A stretch of DNA of 64,000 nucleotides, from contig CANMNN010000010.1 in NCBI GenBank assembly GCA_947499305.1, positions 1-64,000 of the forward strand. Direction: 5' to 3'. The notes beneath the pieces were generated by a model. It ran no database searches, had not been told where the DNA came from, and saw only the letters and a program-made list of their open reading frames with translations. The DNA comes from an uncultured Arenicella sp. GTDB lineage: Bacteria > Pseudomonadota > Gammaproteobacteria > Arenicellales > Arenicellaceae. The position numbers and the translations under genes are program-made. This document shows, in pieces, positions 35,690-44,627 of this stretch (position 1 is the first letter of the stretch; every line of letters starts with the position of its first letter).

Positions 35690-37021
35690 ATGAGCGATAA
35701 AAAATCACGTGAAAAAGCCATACCGAGTTCGCGCCTAGGTCGACTTGGTAAGATTGCTCGAATGGCTGGCGGTGTTGCAGCTGGAATGATTGGCGAAGGT
35801 GCCAAACAATTGAGTCAAGGCAATCGCCCAAAAGTTAGCGATCTATTGCTCACACCCGCCAATGCAAAAAAGGTAACCAAACAGCTCGCCACCATGCGTG
35901 GTGCGGCGATGAAGGTTGGCCAACTCTTATCAATGGAAACTAGCGACTTCCTGCCACCAGAATTATCGGAGATACTGGCGCAACTGCGCAACAAGGCTTT
36001 TATAATGCCACGCGCCCAACTTGAGCAATCGTTGATTAATGCCTATGGTGAACAGTGGCAAGACTGTTTTTCAAGCTTCGATTATGACCCTCTAGCCTCG
36101 GCATCAATCGGCCAGGTTCATCGTGCGACCATGCTTGACGGCACAGAGATAGTATTAAAAATTCAATATCCAGGCGTGGCTCAAAGTATCGACAGTGATG
36201 TTGATAACATCGCTACCCTGTTTCGCATGACCAAGATATTGCCAAAGCATATGGATATCGATGACCTGCTAGTCGATGCCAAGGCACAGTTGCACGAAGA
36301 GGCAAACTACGTCCAAGAAGCTGAGTACTTAGAGACTTTTCGCAGCTTGCTCGATGATGAAGCGAGCTACATTATCCCCAAACATTATCCAGAGCTAAGC
36401 ACTGAACTGATTCTAGCGATGGATTATGTTGAAGGCGAACCAATAGAAACCTTAATCGAATTAGACCCAGCGATTGTCGACCAACTAATGACGAACATGT
36501 TCGAGTTAATGCTCAGAGAACTGTTCGAACTGAGATTGATGCAAACCGACGCGAATTTCGCCAATTATTTGTTCAATCATCAGAGTCAAAAAATCGTATT
36601 ACTTGACTTTGGCGCAAGCCGAGGCTTTACCAAACGCTTTGTTGTCGACTACAAAAGATTGATTCGAGCAGTAGTCGCGGATGACTCTGAGGCAATCATA
36701 TCGGCGGCTGATCGACTGGGATACAAAGCCAGTGAAGCAAGTGAAGAATATCAAGAGTTTCTGGTTTCGATTTTCGGCATCGCGCTTGCGCCCTTTGCTA
36801 CTGAAAGCCTATTCGATTTTAAGAGCGCGCTTCTATCAGACCAGCTATCTGAGCTTGGCGAGCAAGGTTATGACTTCAAAGAATTTTGGCAAACACCGCC
36901 AACAGACATCCTTTATTTACACCGAAAACTCGGCGGCATGTACATGTTGGCGACCCGGCTCGGCGCGCGTGTTAATGTCAACGCACTCGTTGAGCCGTAT
37001 TTAAAAACGCTCGCAGTTTAG
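35690..37021 (+). CDS. ABC1/UbiB-family atypical kinase
   Basis: This is a 443-residue ABC1 (AarF/UbiB/COQ8) family protein. The family KxGQ motif is at 75-78 (AMKVGQLLSMET), the Ala-rich nucleotide loop is ASASIGQVHRA near 137, the lysine strand is VLKIQYPG near 156, and the metal-binding LLDFGASRGF lies near 305. No C-terminal membrane helices are seen, unlike UbiB itself. Members support quinone or lipid metabolism by ATPase activity; the exact role here is unknown. It is divergent from ggt and convergent with the CsgG-like gene (3 bases between stops). Confidence 0.93.
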   Translation: MSDKKSREKAIPSSRLGRLGKIARMAGGVAAGMIGEGAKQLSQGNRPKVSDLLLTPANAKKVTKQLATMRGAAMKVGQLLSMETSDFLPPELSEILAQLRNKAFIMPRAQLEQSLINAYGEQWQDCFSSFDYDPLASASIGQVHRATMLDGTEIVLKIQYPGVAQSIDSDVDNIATLFRMTKILPKHMDIDDLLVDAKAQLHEEANYVQEAEYLETFRSLLDDEASYIIPKHYPELSTELILAMDYVEGEPIETLIELDPAIVDQLMTNMFELMLRELFELRLMQTDANFANYLFNHQSQKIVLLDFGASRGFTKRFVVDYKRLIRAVVADDSEAIISAADRLGYKASEASEEYQEFLVSIFGIALAPFATESLFDFKSALLSDQLSELGEQGYDFKEFWQTPPTDILYLHRKLGGMYMLATRLGARVNVNALVEPYLKTLAV

Positions 37022-37024
37022 TTA

Positions 37025-37864
37025 CTAGCCGCCAGTTAAAACAAGTTGACCTTTTTGACCTTTTTCGAGGGCCTCTTGCCCTTTGAGAGCTTGTGCCAAG
37101 GAAAACTTACGTTCGGTGCTCATTATCCTCAAGGTCGCGACAGAATCGCCAATAACGTTCCCCGACTCATCAATAACAATGTCGCTTCCTTTTGGAAAAA
37201 CCAAAACGGTATCACCAACATCCAATAGACCTTCACCATAATTAAGCGTGATGGCCCCGTCATCGGCAATTTTCATTACCCTAATCGGGAAAAGAGTAGA
37301 TATCAATCGGTCAACCAGTTGATCAACCCCTTGCTGAATTGCTTGATCTATCACGCCTTGATCGAGCGCGGTATCGGCGGCAGTGATTCGAGTTGAGTAT
37401 TGAGCTGAAACATTCGAACTGAAGTCATTGGTTACATCAGCAACACCAATAAGCTCGAAATCGATATCAATTGAGCCAACGGCATTCTTAGAATTACTAC
37501 TCTGTTTCGCAAGCAATCCAAACTCAGTAACGTCGGCTTTCAGAATATAATCTAAGCCTCGCAGGTTAACAGCGTTGCCGGTGTATTGCTTCGCATAATA
37601 CCCCTCTAATGTGCGCTCCTGTTGCTCGATTCGACTTTTTAGCTGAGCATAATCCAAAACCGTAAATTTACGCGTTTTAATCAATGCGCTATTAATTTTA
37701 CCGTTAAGGGTGCTTAATACCTTTTCGACAGGCATCAACGCTTGGTTTGCATCTGCGCTGTATGAGATATCACCTACACCAATGGTGCCAATTTGTTGAG
37801 AATAGCTATTGGTGCACCAGAAGATGCCAGCAGCGAATACTAAAAATCCTGCGTATTTTTTCAT
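37025..37864 (-). CDS. Exported CsgG/LpoB-like protein
   Basis: The product (about 279 residues) has a signal peptide (residues 1-21, ending NSYSQQ). A domain at about 25-195 resembles the CsgG/LpoB-type alpha-beta fold (VLSTLNGKINSALIKTRKFTVLDYAQLKSRI, DYILKADVTEFGLL). The C-terminal beta-rich segment (GDTVLVFPKGSDIVIDESG) resembles a small flagellar FlgT- or SH3-like domain. There is no lipobox, unlike CsgG. I place the start at 37864 because the export signal begins there. A role in envelope assembly is only inferred. Confidence 0.75.
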   Translation of the reverse strand: MKKYAGFLVFAAGIFWCTNSYSQQIGTIGVGDISYSADANQALMPVEKVLSTLNGKINSALIKTRKFTVLDYAQLKSRIEQQERTLEGYYAKQYTGNAVNLRGLDYILKADVTEFGLLAKQSSNSKNAVGSIDIDFELIGVADVTNDFSSNVSAQYSTRITAADTALDQGVIDQAIQQGVDQLVDRLISTLFPIRVMKIADDGAITLNYGEGLLDVGDTVLVFPKGSDIVIDESGNVIGDSVATLRIMSTERKFSLAQALKGQEALEKGQKGQLVLTGG

Positions 37865-38128
37865 TTTGTAGCCTAAGTTTGCCTTCGAGCAAGTCTGGGG
37901 GGACAGCTTCGATGTACTAGTTATAATCTTAAAAAGCACTTTTGAGTGAAAAATTTTGCAAAATATATCATTGAAAATAAGCGAATGCATCTGTCTAAAT
38001 AGCGACAGAGCGCCGGATAACGTAAATATCGAGTTACTTCAACACTGTGTCTAAGTGCTTGAATTCAAGTCAATTGTGCGATGGACCTTCCTGAGACAAG
38101 AGAAGCGCAATTATTCGGCCGCAGCTTA
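37865..38128. other. Gap upstream of the CsgG-like gene
   Basis: No gene is supported in this 264-base AT-rich stretch, which should contain the minus-strand promoter of the CsgG-like gene. It ends at the 21-bp tandem repeats next to the permease stop codon. Confidence 0.45.
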
Positions 38129-38185
38129 TTTTAATTGGGCCGCCGCGCGTTTTAATTGGGCCGCCGCGCGTTTTAATTGGACCGC
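38129..38185. repeat. 21-bp tandem repeat, 2.7 copies, at the permease 3' end
   Basis: Units begin TTTTAATTGGGCCGCC and end GCGCG, at 38129-38149 and 38150-38170 (identical). A partial third unit at 38171-38185 reads TTTTAATTGGACCGC and touches the stop codon of the permease gene (minus strand). The unit is GC-rich in one half and AT-rich in the other. Confidence 0.9.
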
Positions 38186-39450
38186 TATGGATAGCTTGGC
38201 AGAATCGAAAATAACCCGGCTATCTTTAAGATAATTATAAGAACGCCAAAGCCTGCTACCGAGCACCACGAAGCCTTTTCAGAAACACTTATAACAGTAG
38301 CTCGCCGCACGGCTTTATACATCAGCGCTGGCACAATGAAAAAGCTGAAGGCGACAAATACTCCCGCATACGCAATCGCACTCACAAAGCCGTATGGGGC
38401 CATCAAACTGCCCATTAAAGGTGGTGCGAACGCCAATAAAACCGCTCTTAGTGTCGCATGAGAGTGCTTATTTAAATCGAAACGATCCCGCAAGAAGTGC
38501 ACCAAGCCTAAGCCAACACTCAGAAACGAAGTGATCACAGCGAAGTTCGAAAACCAAACCAAACTGAATTTTATTGTTGAACTATCAGTGCGGTTTTGCA
38601 AAGCTGAGACCAGTGCGCCTAATCCACCACCGTCGCCCTTAACATTTAGAAAACTGACTCGCGAAATATGCCCAAGAGTCGACATCAACCAAATCACATA
38701 GACAAGTAACGCGAGCAGCAATCCGAAAAGAAGAGCACGCTTAACGTCGAGTACTTTATTCTCATAATGCTCACATAAACTAGGTACCAGCCCACCGCAG
38801 GCGAACGCTGTAACAAACACAGGCAACGCAGCCCACAAATATTTAAGGCTCGAATCGGTCTGGTCAATGAGTATGGAAACATCAAGCGTTAGCACCAAGC
38901 CTGAGTTCGCCGCAACAAAACTAGCGCACATGCCAAGCATTAAAACGCCTGAAATTCGACTCACGCTTGATGCTCCCAAGGAAATAAAAAGAGCCGCTAT
39001 TGAAGCGAAAACAAGACTTAACGATGCCCGAGTAATGACAAAACCTTCCGGCCAATACTGTGAGGCTTGAAGACTGACAACCAAACTGCGCTCTAGAATT
39101 CCGGCCCCGGCGGTAATGTAAGCGTACATCAAAATAAACATGATAAACGCTATCGAAAGATTATTTACCATCGCGAACCGCGGGCCCAAAACGGCGCTAA
39201 CCAATGTGTCGAAACTGCTGCCCTCAGGGTAGCGAACATTGACATCTAATAGTAGTTTTGCCGCGAGGTAGGTCATGCAACAGACAAACGCCAGCCCCAG
39301 GGAAGAGAGAACAAACCAAGCGCCTGATGAGACTAAAGGTAACGCAAACATTCCCGCGCCTATCGCGCCGCCAGCGACCAACATAGTGCCATGCCATAGC
39401 GGCCGCGGATTAGCTAAGGCCCTATTCGGACGCTCTATCTTTGGAGGCAT
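38185..39450 (-). CDS. Aromatic amino acid permease (HAAAP family)
   Basis: This is a 421-residue inner-membrane transporter with about 11 hydrophobic helices. The N-terminal GTMLVAGGAIGAGMFALPLV matches the HAAAP family (TyrP, Mtr, TnaB), which carries tyrosine or tryptophan with protons. SMTYLAAK-like helix 2 and the conserved ACGGLVPSLCEHYEN loop near 217 support this. The specific amino acid cannot be told. The stop codon lies at the end of a 21-bp tandem repeat array. Confidence 0.9.
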   Translation of the reverse strand: MPPKIERPNRALANPRPLWHGTMLVAGGAIGAGMFALPLVSSGAWFVLSSLGLAFVCCMTYLAAKLLLDVNVRYPEGSSFDTLVSAVLGPRFAMVNNLSIAFIMFILMYAYITAGAGILERSLVVSLQASQYWPEGFVITRASLSLVFASIAALFISLGASSVSRISGVLMLGMCASFVAANSGLVLTLDVSILIDQTDSSLKYLWAALPVFVTAFACGGLVPSLCEHYENKVLDVKRALLFGLLLALLVYVIWLMSTLGHISRVSFLNVKGDGGGLGALVSALQNRTDSSTIKFSLVWFSNFAVITSFLSVGLGLVHFLRDRFDLNKHSHATLRAVLLAFAPPLMGSLMAPYGFVSAIAYAGVFVAFSFFIVPALMYKAVRRATVISVSEKASWCSVAGFGVLIIILKIAGLFSILPSYP

Positions 39451-39570
39451 TTAACTGGACATGAGGTTAATACGATTCATGAGCCAAGCTTACACTGAAC
39501 ACGAGATTTCTGCGCCATATACTCTGACCCCAGTTTTGATTATAATCGGCGCCCCGATACCTTTATCGGG

Positions 39571-39746
39571 GTTCTCAGGGCGGGGTGCAATTCCCCACCG
39601 GCGGTAATCACAACAATGTGACGGCGTAAAGTGACGACATGTAGATTGTGTAGCCCGCGGGCGCTTCGAATAAATCGTTTATCCGAAGGACAAGCAGACT
39701 TGGTGAGATTCCAAGGCCGACAGTTAAAGTCTGGTTATGAGAATAA
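39571..39746 (+). promoter_or_regulatory. FMN riboswitch (RFN element)
   Basis: The conserved RFN blocks appear in order: TTCTCAGGGCGGGGTGCAAT, CCCCACCGGCGGTAATC, AGCCCGCGGGCGC (a close match), GACTTGGTGAGATTCCAAGG, CCGACAGTTAAAGTCTGG and ATGAGAATAAGG. The 5' GTTCTC and 3' GAGAAT close helix P1. FMN binding represses the downstream gene. A -10-like TATAAT (39541-39546) and a CCCCGATA/TATCGGGG hairpin (39552-39571) precede it. Confidence 0.97.
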
Positions 39747-39761
39747 GGAGCATTTCGATAA

Positions 39762-39797
39762 GGCCGCGACTGCGCGCCCTGTCGTACGGCCCTTGTT
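39762..39797 (+). terminator. Riboswitch expression-platform terminator
   Basis: GGCCG-CGAC (39762-39770) pairs with GTCG-TA-CGGCC (39781-39791) around a 10-base loop and is followed by CTTGTTT. It lies between the FMN aptamer and ribH, so premature termination is the likely off state. Confidence 0.65.
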
Positions 39798-39834
39798 TGC
39801 CCTCAATTTAGTACTACAGATTGAGTAAACACCA

Positions 39835-40290
39835 ATGACACATTCTATAAACACCAAACGCATCGCCTTTATCCAAGCTTGTTGGCATCGAGATATTGTC
39901 GACCAGCTACGCGACTCTTTTGCCGCCGAGTTCAAAAACTTGAGCGATTTGGAAGTCGATTTCTTTGAATTGCCTGGCGCTTATGAGATACCACTTTTTG
40001 CAAAAACACTCGCCGAAACTGGAGACTATGCAGGCATTGTCGCAGCCGGCCTAGTTGTCGATGGCGGCATTTATCGCCATGATTTCGTAGCATCAACCGT
40101 AATCGACAATCTAATGCGCGCGCAAATGGACACCGGCGTGCCTGTCTTTTCAGCAGTTCTAACGCCACACCACTTTCACGCTGGAGAAGAGCACACCACC
40201 TTTTTTAAAGAGCATTTCCTTAAAAAAGGCAAAGAAGCAGCGCATGCCTGCGCGCAAACCATTAACAGTCTGAGCTTGATTGGCAAATAA
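39835..40290 (+). CDS. ribH: 6,7-dimethyl-8-ribityllumazine synthase, type II-like
   Basis: Lumazine synthase condenses 3,4-dihydroxybutanone 4-phosphate with the ribityl pyrimidine, the penultimate step of riboflavin synthesis. The 151-residue protein has the substrate-binding FFELPGAYEIPLFAKTLA near 43, catalytic H82 in GGIYRHDFVAS, and TPHHF near 120. The RHDFV motif in place of the usual HFDYI/V suggests the RibH2-type branch. It stands alone under the FMN riboswitch, without ribB, ribE or ribD beside it. A weak ribosome-binding site (GAG) lies upstream. Confidence 0.92.
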   Translation: MTHSINTKRIAFIQACWHRDIVDQLRDSFAAEFKNLSDLEVDFFELPGAYEIPLFAKTLAETGDYAGIVAAGLVVDGGIYRHDFVASTVIDNLMRAQMDTGVPVFSAVLTPHHFHAGEEHTTFFKEHFLKKGKEAAHACAQTINSLSLIGK

Positions 40291-40531
40291 AGAATATCTG
40301 CGAATGTTATTGGCAGGGCTTTTCGGGACAACCAAGCTCTGCCGATAATACTGCCAAACCGAGTTATCAAGCAGCTAGAGAGAATCATGAACTCGCCACA
40401 GTTCAACGAAGACTGCGCCATTGCACATAGACGTCAATAGTGCTCTGATACAAATATTTTGACACCAAAGTCTTTGAAATTCTCGCGGAACAGCGCAGAA
40501 TAAAAACACCTTAAGCTCATCACACTCGCCC

Positions 40532-41998
40532 ATGACTGCTAGCACAAGTTCGCAAGCGGCTGCCGAAGCTGGCAGCACTCTTCTAAGTCAATACCTAGAA
40601 CCTGTAATTGGATTTATCAACAATGTTTTGTGGGGCGAATACAGCATTTTAATAGCTATGCTAGTCATTGCAGGCCTCTGGTTCTCCATCGCTCTCGGCG
40701 GCGTTCAATTCAAACACTTTCGACACATGTTTCGCTTAATAGGCAACAGCATGCAATCGGATGAAAATGGCATCAGCTCATTCCAAGCACTCTGCACCAG
40801 TCTTTCTGCCCGCGTAGGCACAGGCAACTTGGCCGGCGTCGCGATGGCCATTTCAGTCGGTGGCGCAGGTGCGGTATTCTGGATGTGGGTAATCGCACTA
40901 CTCGGCATGGCTACTGGTTTCGCCGAAAGCCTCTTGGCGCAAGTCTATAAAGTTCGAGATACCAAAAAGGAATTTCGCGGCGGGCCAGCTTATTATATCC
41001 AACAAGGTTTGGGCATACGGTGGCTTGCGGTGCTTTTCTCTATTTGCCTATTTTTGGGTTATGGCTTGTTCTTCAGCGCCATGCAGGCCAACACCATCAG
41101 CGATGCTCTGAACAATGCTTACCAAATACCGACACACTATTCAGGTATAGTCATCACCTTAGTCGCGGGCTCTATTGTAATTGGCGGCCTGCGAACCATC
41201 GCACGCTTTGCTGAATTAGTGGTTCCTGTAATGGGCCTGGCCTATGTGCTTACTGCGCTCATAATTACCTTTTACAACATCTCCGCAGTGCCGGACATGA
41301 TTGCCACAATTATTAGCTCAGCATTTGGCTTACAAGAAGCAGGTGCTGGCGCGCTTGGCGCCGCCCTAAAAGCCGGCATTCAAAGAGGCTTATATTCTAA
41401 CGAAGCGGGTTCGGGTAGCGCGCCACATGCTGCTGCAAGCGCATCACCCAAACCAAACCACCCCGCAACGCAAGGCTACATTCAAATGTTGGGCGTGTTC
41501 TTCGATACTATTATCTTATGTACATGTACTGCGATAATCATTCTATTGGCAGGCGATTATTCGAGTGAAGGCGCCACCGGCATTCGTCTCACACAAGATG
41601 CCATGAACACACACATGGGCAGCACTGGACTACACTTTGTATCAATAGCGATTACCTTGTTTGCGTTCACCTCAGTTGTTGCAAACTTCGCCTATGCGCA
41701 GAGTAACTTACGAATATTCGGCGCCGATACAAAGCTCGGCAATACGGCCTACATCATCATTTATTTGGGAATGGTATTTTGGGGATCTAGCGCAACACTT
41801 GAAATTGTTTGGAGTGCGGCAGACATGGCATTAGGCTTGATGACTTTAGTTAATGTAACAGCCTTAGCGCTACTCACGCCAACAATAGTCTCTGTTAGCC
41901 GCGACTACTTTTCAAAATACGAGCGCGGTGATGAGGTGCACTTCAGAAAAGGCGATTGCGCTATTCAAGGTAAAACCGAAGACAATATTTGGAATTGA
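40532..41998 (+). CDS. Sodium:alanine symporter family protein (AGCS)
   Basis: This 488-residue inner-membrane transporter has about 10-11 helices. Family landmarks are LSARVGTGNLAGVAMAISVG near 92, RGGPAYYIQQGLG near 149 and RGLYSNEAGSGSAPHAAASA near 286. AGCS proteins import alanine or glycine with Na+. It fits the presence of alanine dehydrogenase in the same region, though the two are 29 kb apart. It stands alone with 241 bases upstream that show no recognised regulatory element. Confidence 0.94.
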   Translation: MTASTSSQAAAEAGSTLLSQYLEPVIGFINNVLWGEYSILIAMLVIAGLWFSIALGGVQFKHFRHMFRLIGNSMQSDENGISSFQALCTSLSARVGTGNLAGVAMAISVGGAGAVFWMWVIALLGMATGFAESLLAQVYKVRDTKKEFRGGPAYYIQQGLGIRWLAVLFSICLFLGYGLFFSAMQANTISDALNNAYQIPTHYSGIVITLVAGSIVIGGLRTIARFAELVVPVMGLAYVLTALIITFYNISAVPDMIATIISSAFGLQEAGAGALGAALKAGIQRGLYSNEAGSGSAPHAAASASPKPNHPATQGYIQMLGVFFDTIILCTCTAIIILLAGDYSSEGATGIRLTQDAMNTHMGSTGLHFVSIAITLFAFTSVVANFAYAQSNLRIFGADTKLGNTAYIIIYLGMVFWGSSATLEIVWSAADMALGLMTLVNVTALALLTPTIVSVSRDYFSKYERGDEVHFRKGDCAIQGKTEDNIWN

Positions 41999-42095
41999 GT
42001 TGTCGTTTTACCTTCAGCATGAACAAAAACCGTCATGTCTATTTGCGATACTTATCATGTCCCTTCGATAAGTTTACTAGCGTGCCCTATAATCA

Positions 42096-42998
42096 ATGAA
42101 ACAATTTATCATTGCCCTCAGCTTAATGTTCATTACTAAGTCTAGCGTTAGCGCCGAGCAAAAATCAGTAAACATCATGGATCAAGACTATTCACATATC
42201 GACGTTCAAGGCCATCGTGGCGCGCGTGCAGCATTACCTGAGAACTCTCTTCCCGCCTTGCAATACGCCTTGGAACTCGGCGTTGATACGCTCGAATTTG
42301 ATATGGGAGTGACTAAGGACGGTGTCGTGGTGGTCGCGCATGATCAACAGATCAATCCGCTGATTTGCAAATACAAAGACGGTCGAGAAGCGGAAGAAGG
42401 CTTATGGCTGCATGAGCTAAGCCTAGAGCAAGTAAAGCAATTCGACTGTGGCTCTATAAAAAACCTTCGTTTCGACAAGCAAAAAACAGTACCCGGAACA
42501 GAGATCCCAACACTCAGAGAAGTGTTCGAAATGGTAAAAATTTCCGAACTGGAGAATTCTAAAACGGTATTGTTTAACATCGAAACCAAGAGTGATCCAA
42601 GTAAACCTCATGCACAGCCTGCGCCAAAAGATTTTGTCGAAGCGGTGATAGCCGTGGTAAATGAGTTCGACCTAGAATCGCGCGTCACGCTGCAATCGTT
42701 CGACCCTGCAACATTGATCGCGGCAAAAGAAATCGCTCCAAATCTGCAACTCTCTGCACTATTCAGACACAAACCCGGCGATTGGTTAGAAGCGGCTGAA
42801 ACAGTCGGTGCTGACATCATCTCACCGCATCACAGCCTATTAGGCCGCAAAGACGTTGAGGAGATTCAAGACGCTGGGCTAGCAGTAATTCCCTGGACAG
42901 CTAATAGTAAGCGCCAATGGGCTCGGCTTTTAAAGCTCAATGTCGACGGAATTATCACTGACGACCCCGAAGCACTACTTGAATATCTCGGTCGTTAG
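42096..42998 (+). CDS. Exported glycerophosphodiester phosphodiesterase (GlpQ-like)
   Basis: The 300-residue protein has a signal peptide (1-20, SSVSA) and a GDPD TIM barrel. Catalytic motifs are VQGHRGARAALPENSLPAL (H40, E49), DTLEFDMGVTKDG and VVAHD near 83. The C-terminal part ends with the GIITDDPEALLEYL motif common to the family. It hydrolyses glycerophosphodiesters to glycerol 3-phosphate and alcohol in the periplasm. Its stop codon lies in the first unit of the 16-bp tandem repeat array. Confidence 0.94.
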   Translation: MKQFIIALSLMFITKSSVSAEQKSVNIMDQDYSHIDVQGHRGARAALPENSLPALQYALELGVDTLEFDMGVTKDGVVVVAHDQQINPLICKYKDGREAEEGLWLHELSLEQVKQFDCGSIKNLRFDKQKTVPGTEIPTLREVFEMVKISELENSKTVLFNIETKSDPSKPHAQPAPKDFVEAVIAVVNEFDLESRVTLQSFDPATLIAAKEIAPNLQLSALFRHKPGDWLEAAETVGADIISPHHSLLGRKDVEEIQDAGLAVIPWTANSKRQWARLLKLNVDGIITDDPEALLEYLGR

Positions 42999-43057
42999 AG
43001 TTCAGAGCCGTTAGAACTCAAAGCCTTTAGAGTTCAAAGCCGTTAGAGCTCTAAGCG
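42994..43057. repeat. 16-bp tandem repeat, four copies, spanning two convergent stop codons
   Basis: Units are GTTAGAGTTCAGAGCC (42994-43009), GTTAGAACTCAAAGCC (43010-43025), TTTAGAGTTCAAAGCC (43026-43041) and GTTAGAGCTCTAAGCG (43042-43057). The first contains the stop of the phosphodiesterase gene and the last contains the stop of the convergent nucleoside transporter gene. Confidence 0.92.
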
Positions 43058-44316
43058 GGAGTTAACACCCCAATTACACTCGCAGTCATACAGGTAGCCA
43101 ACGTACCACTGACAATACTGAGTAAGCCTAGGCGCGTAATTTCACCACGACGCTCGGGCGCCATGGCAGAAAGCCCACCAATCAAAATACCCAAACTTCC
43201 GAAGTTAGCAAAACCACATAGGGCGTAGCTGATGATAAGGTCACTTCGCGGGCTCAGGGTCTCGGTTGGCAACTGGCTTTGCGCGATAAACGCTAAAAAT
43301 TCGTTCAATACGGTTTTGATGCCCATGAGTGAACCCGCGGAACTGGCTTCGGCCCAAGGAATTCCCATAAGCCAGCAGATTGGGGCCATAACCCAACCCA
43401 ATACGCGCTCGAGAGAGATCGGCAACCCGTTGTAATCAGGCAACAAGCCCAAGCCTAGATTAGTCAAAGTAACCAAAGCAATAAAGGTAACGATCAAAGC
43501 TAGAATACCGAGCATCATTTGCATTGCGCTGACCGCGCCTTGCGAAATAGCATCCATCGAGCCTTCATAGTCGAATGCAATTTCAGCTTCAGACGGAGTC
43601 GGCTCACCAGTTTGCGGCACCATGGTTAATGAAATCATCACCGCGGCCGGCACGCTCATTATAGAAGCTGTCAAAATGTGGCCAACAGCGTCGCTGATTA
43701 CTTGATTCAAAAACGTTGAATACAATACCAGTACCGTTCCTGCTACCGTTGACATGCCAAGAGTCATCACCAAAAACAATTCAGAGTAGCTAAGTTTGCG
43801 AATGCTATTGCGAATAAACAACGGAGCTTCGACCATACCAATAAAGATGTTTGCGGCGCCAGACAAGGCTACCGCTCCGCCTATATTTAACGTTTTAGTG
43901 AAAATTGCCGCTAAGCCTTTAATAATTAAAGGCAATATACGCCAATGTGATAGCAGAGCTGTAAGTGCACCGATGACAATGATCAAAGGAAACGCTTGAA
44001 ACGCCAAAATCACACTCGCGCCCGTATTCGGCTCGAGCTCTTCATATGGAAGCTTTCCGCCTCCTAGGTAACCAAACACAAAACTAGTGCCTACATTGGT
44101 GGCTTCCTGCAAAGCCAAGACCGCTTGATTCATTACCCCAAACATCGCTTGGAACAACGGAATCTTCAGAAATACCAAGGCCAGCACCACCTGCAGCCCC
44201 ACAGCGGCAGCCCATAAGCGAATATTGACGCGTTTTGGCCCCGCGCAAAATAGCATCGCAATCAAAGGGAACGCGATTAAGCCCAAGGCGCTTTGTAAGT
44301 TTGGCAAGAAATCCAT
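43051..44316 (-). CDS. Concentrative nucleoside transporter (NupC/CNT family)
   Basis: This 421-residue inner-membrane protein has about 10 helices. Family marks are FVFGYLGGG near 79, the GAANIFIGMVEAPLFIRNSI segment near 155, and the C-terminal ISYALCGFANFGSLGILIGG near 370. CNT proteins import nucleosides with H+ or Na+. It has no neighbouring nucleoside-salvage genes. The last codons run into the 16-bp repeat array. Confidence 0.94.
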   Translation of the reverse strand: MDFLPNLQSALGLIAFPLIAMLFCAGPKRVNIRLWAAAVGLQVVLALVFLKIPLFQAMFGVMNQAVLALQEATNVGTSFVFGYLGGGKLPYEELEPNTGASVILAFQAFPLIIVIGALTALLSHWRILPLIIKGLAAIFTKTLNIGGAVALSGAANIFIGMVEAPLFIRNSIRKLSYSELFLVMTLGMSTVAGTVLVLYSTFLNQVISDAVGHILTASIMSVPAAVMISLTMVPQTGEPTPSEAEIAFDYEGSMDAISQGAVSAMQMMLGILALIVTFIALVTLTNLGLGLLPDYNGLPISLERVLGWVMAPICWLMGIPWAEASSAGSLMGIKTVLNEFLAFIAQSQLPTETLSPRSDLIISYALCGFANFGSLGILIGGLSAMAPERRGEITRLGLLSIVSGTLATCMTASVIGVLTPA

Positions 44317-44627
44317 GAATGCTCGGAGGGTTATTTGAAGACGAGCACGACTTTACTGCTTCTGCCGACTATCGACAAGCGCTAAACATGGCTAAAGCGG
44401 TCAGCTTTGATGACAAACGTCTATCAGTGATCGAGGGAGATGGATTTTGAGAAAAAATTAGCGATTTTTGCGATAAAAAGTGGACGGAATGTCACACTTT
44501 TGCAACACTCCCGTCGTATAAAAGATACAATTAACGCCCACGTTAAGAATTAGTCATGTTCGGTGAATTTTGGCCGGATTTTCTCACAACAATCGCAATC
44601 GGATTAATCATCCGGGGGTCATTTACC
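44317..44627. other. Upstream region of the TonB-dependent receptor
   Basis: No gene is called in these 311 bases between divergent starts. AAAAGTG (44476-44482) and CACTTTT (44495-44501) form an inverted repeat with a 12-base spacer just upstream of TATAAA (44518-44523), a plausible operator/promoter pair for the receptor gene. A 20-codon frame near 44389 is too short to support. Confidence 0.45.

Noticed and set aside
39631-39828. Reading frame inside the FMN riboswitch
   Set aside because: It overlaps the aptamer and terminator, whose sequence is explained by RNA structure.
44389-44451. Short frame of 20 codons upstream of the TonB receptor
   Set aside because: Too short, with no ribosome-binding site and no recognisable sequence.
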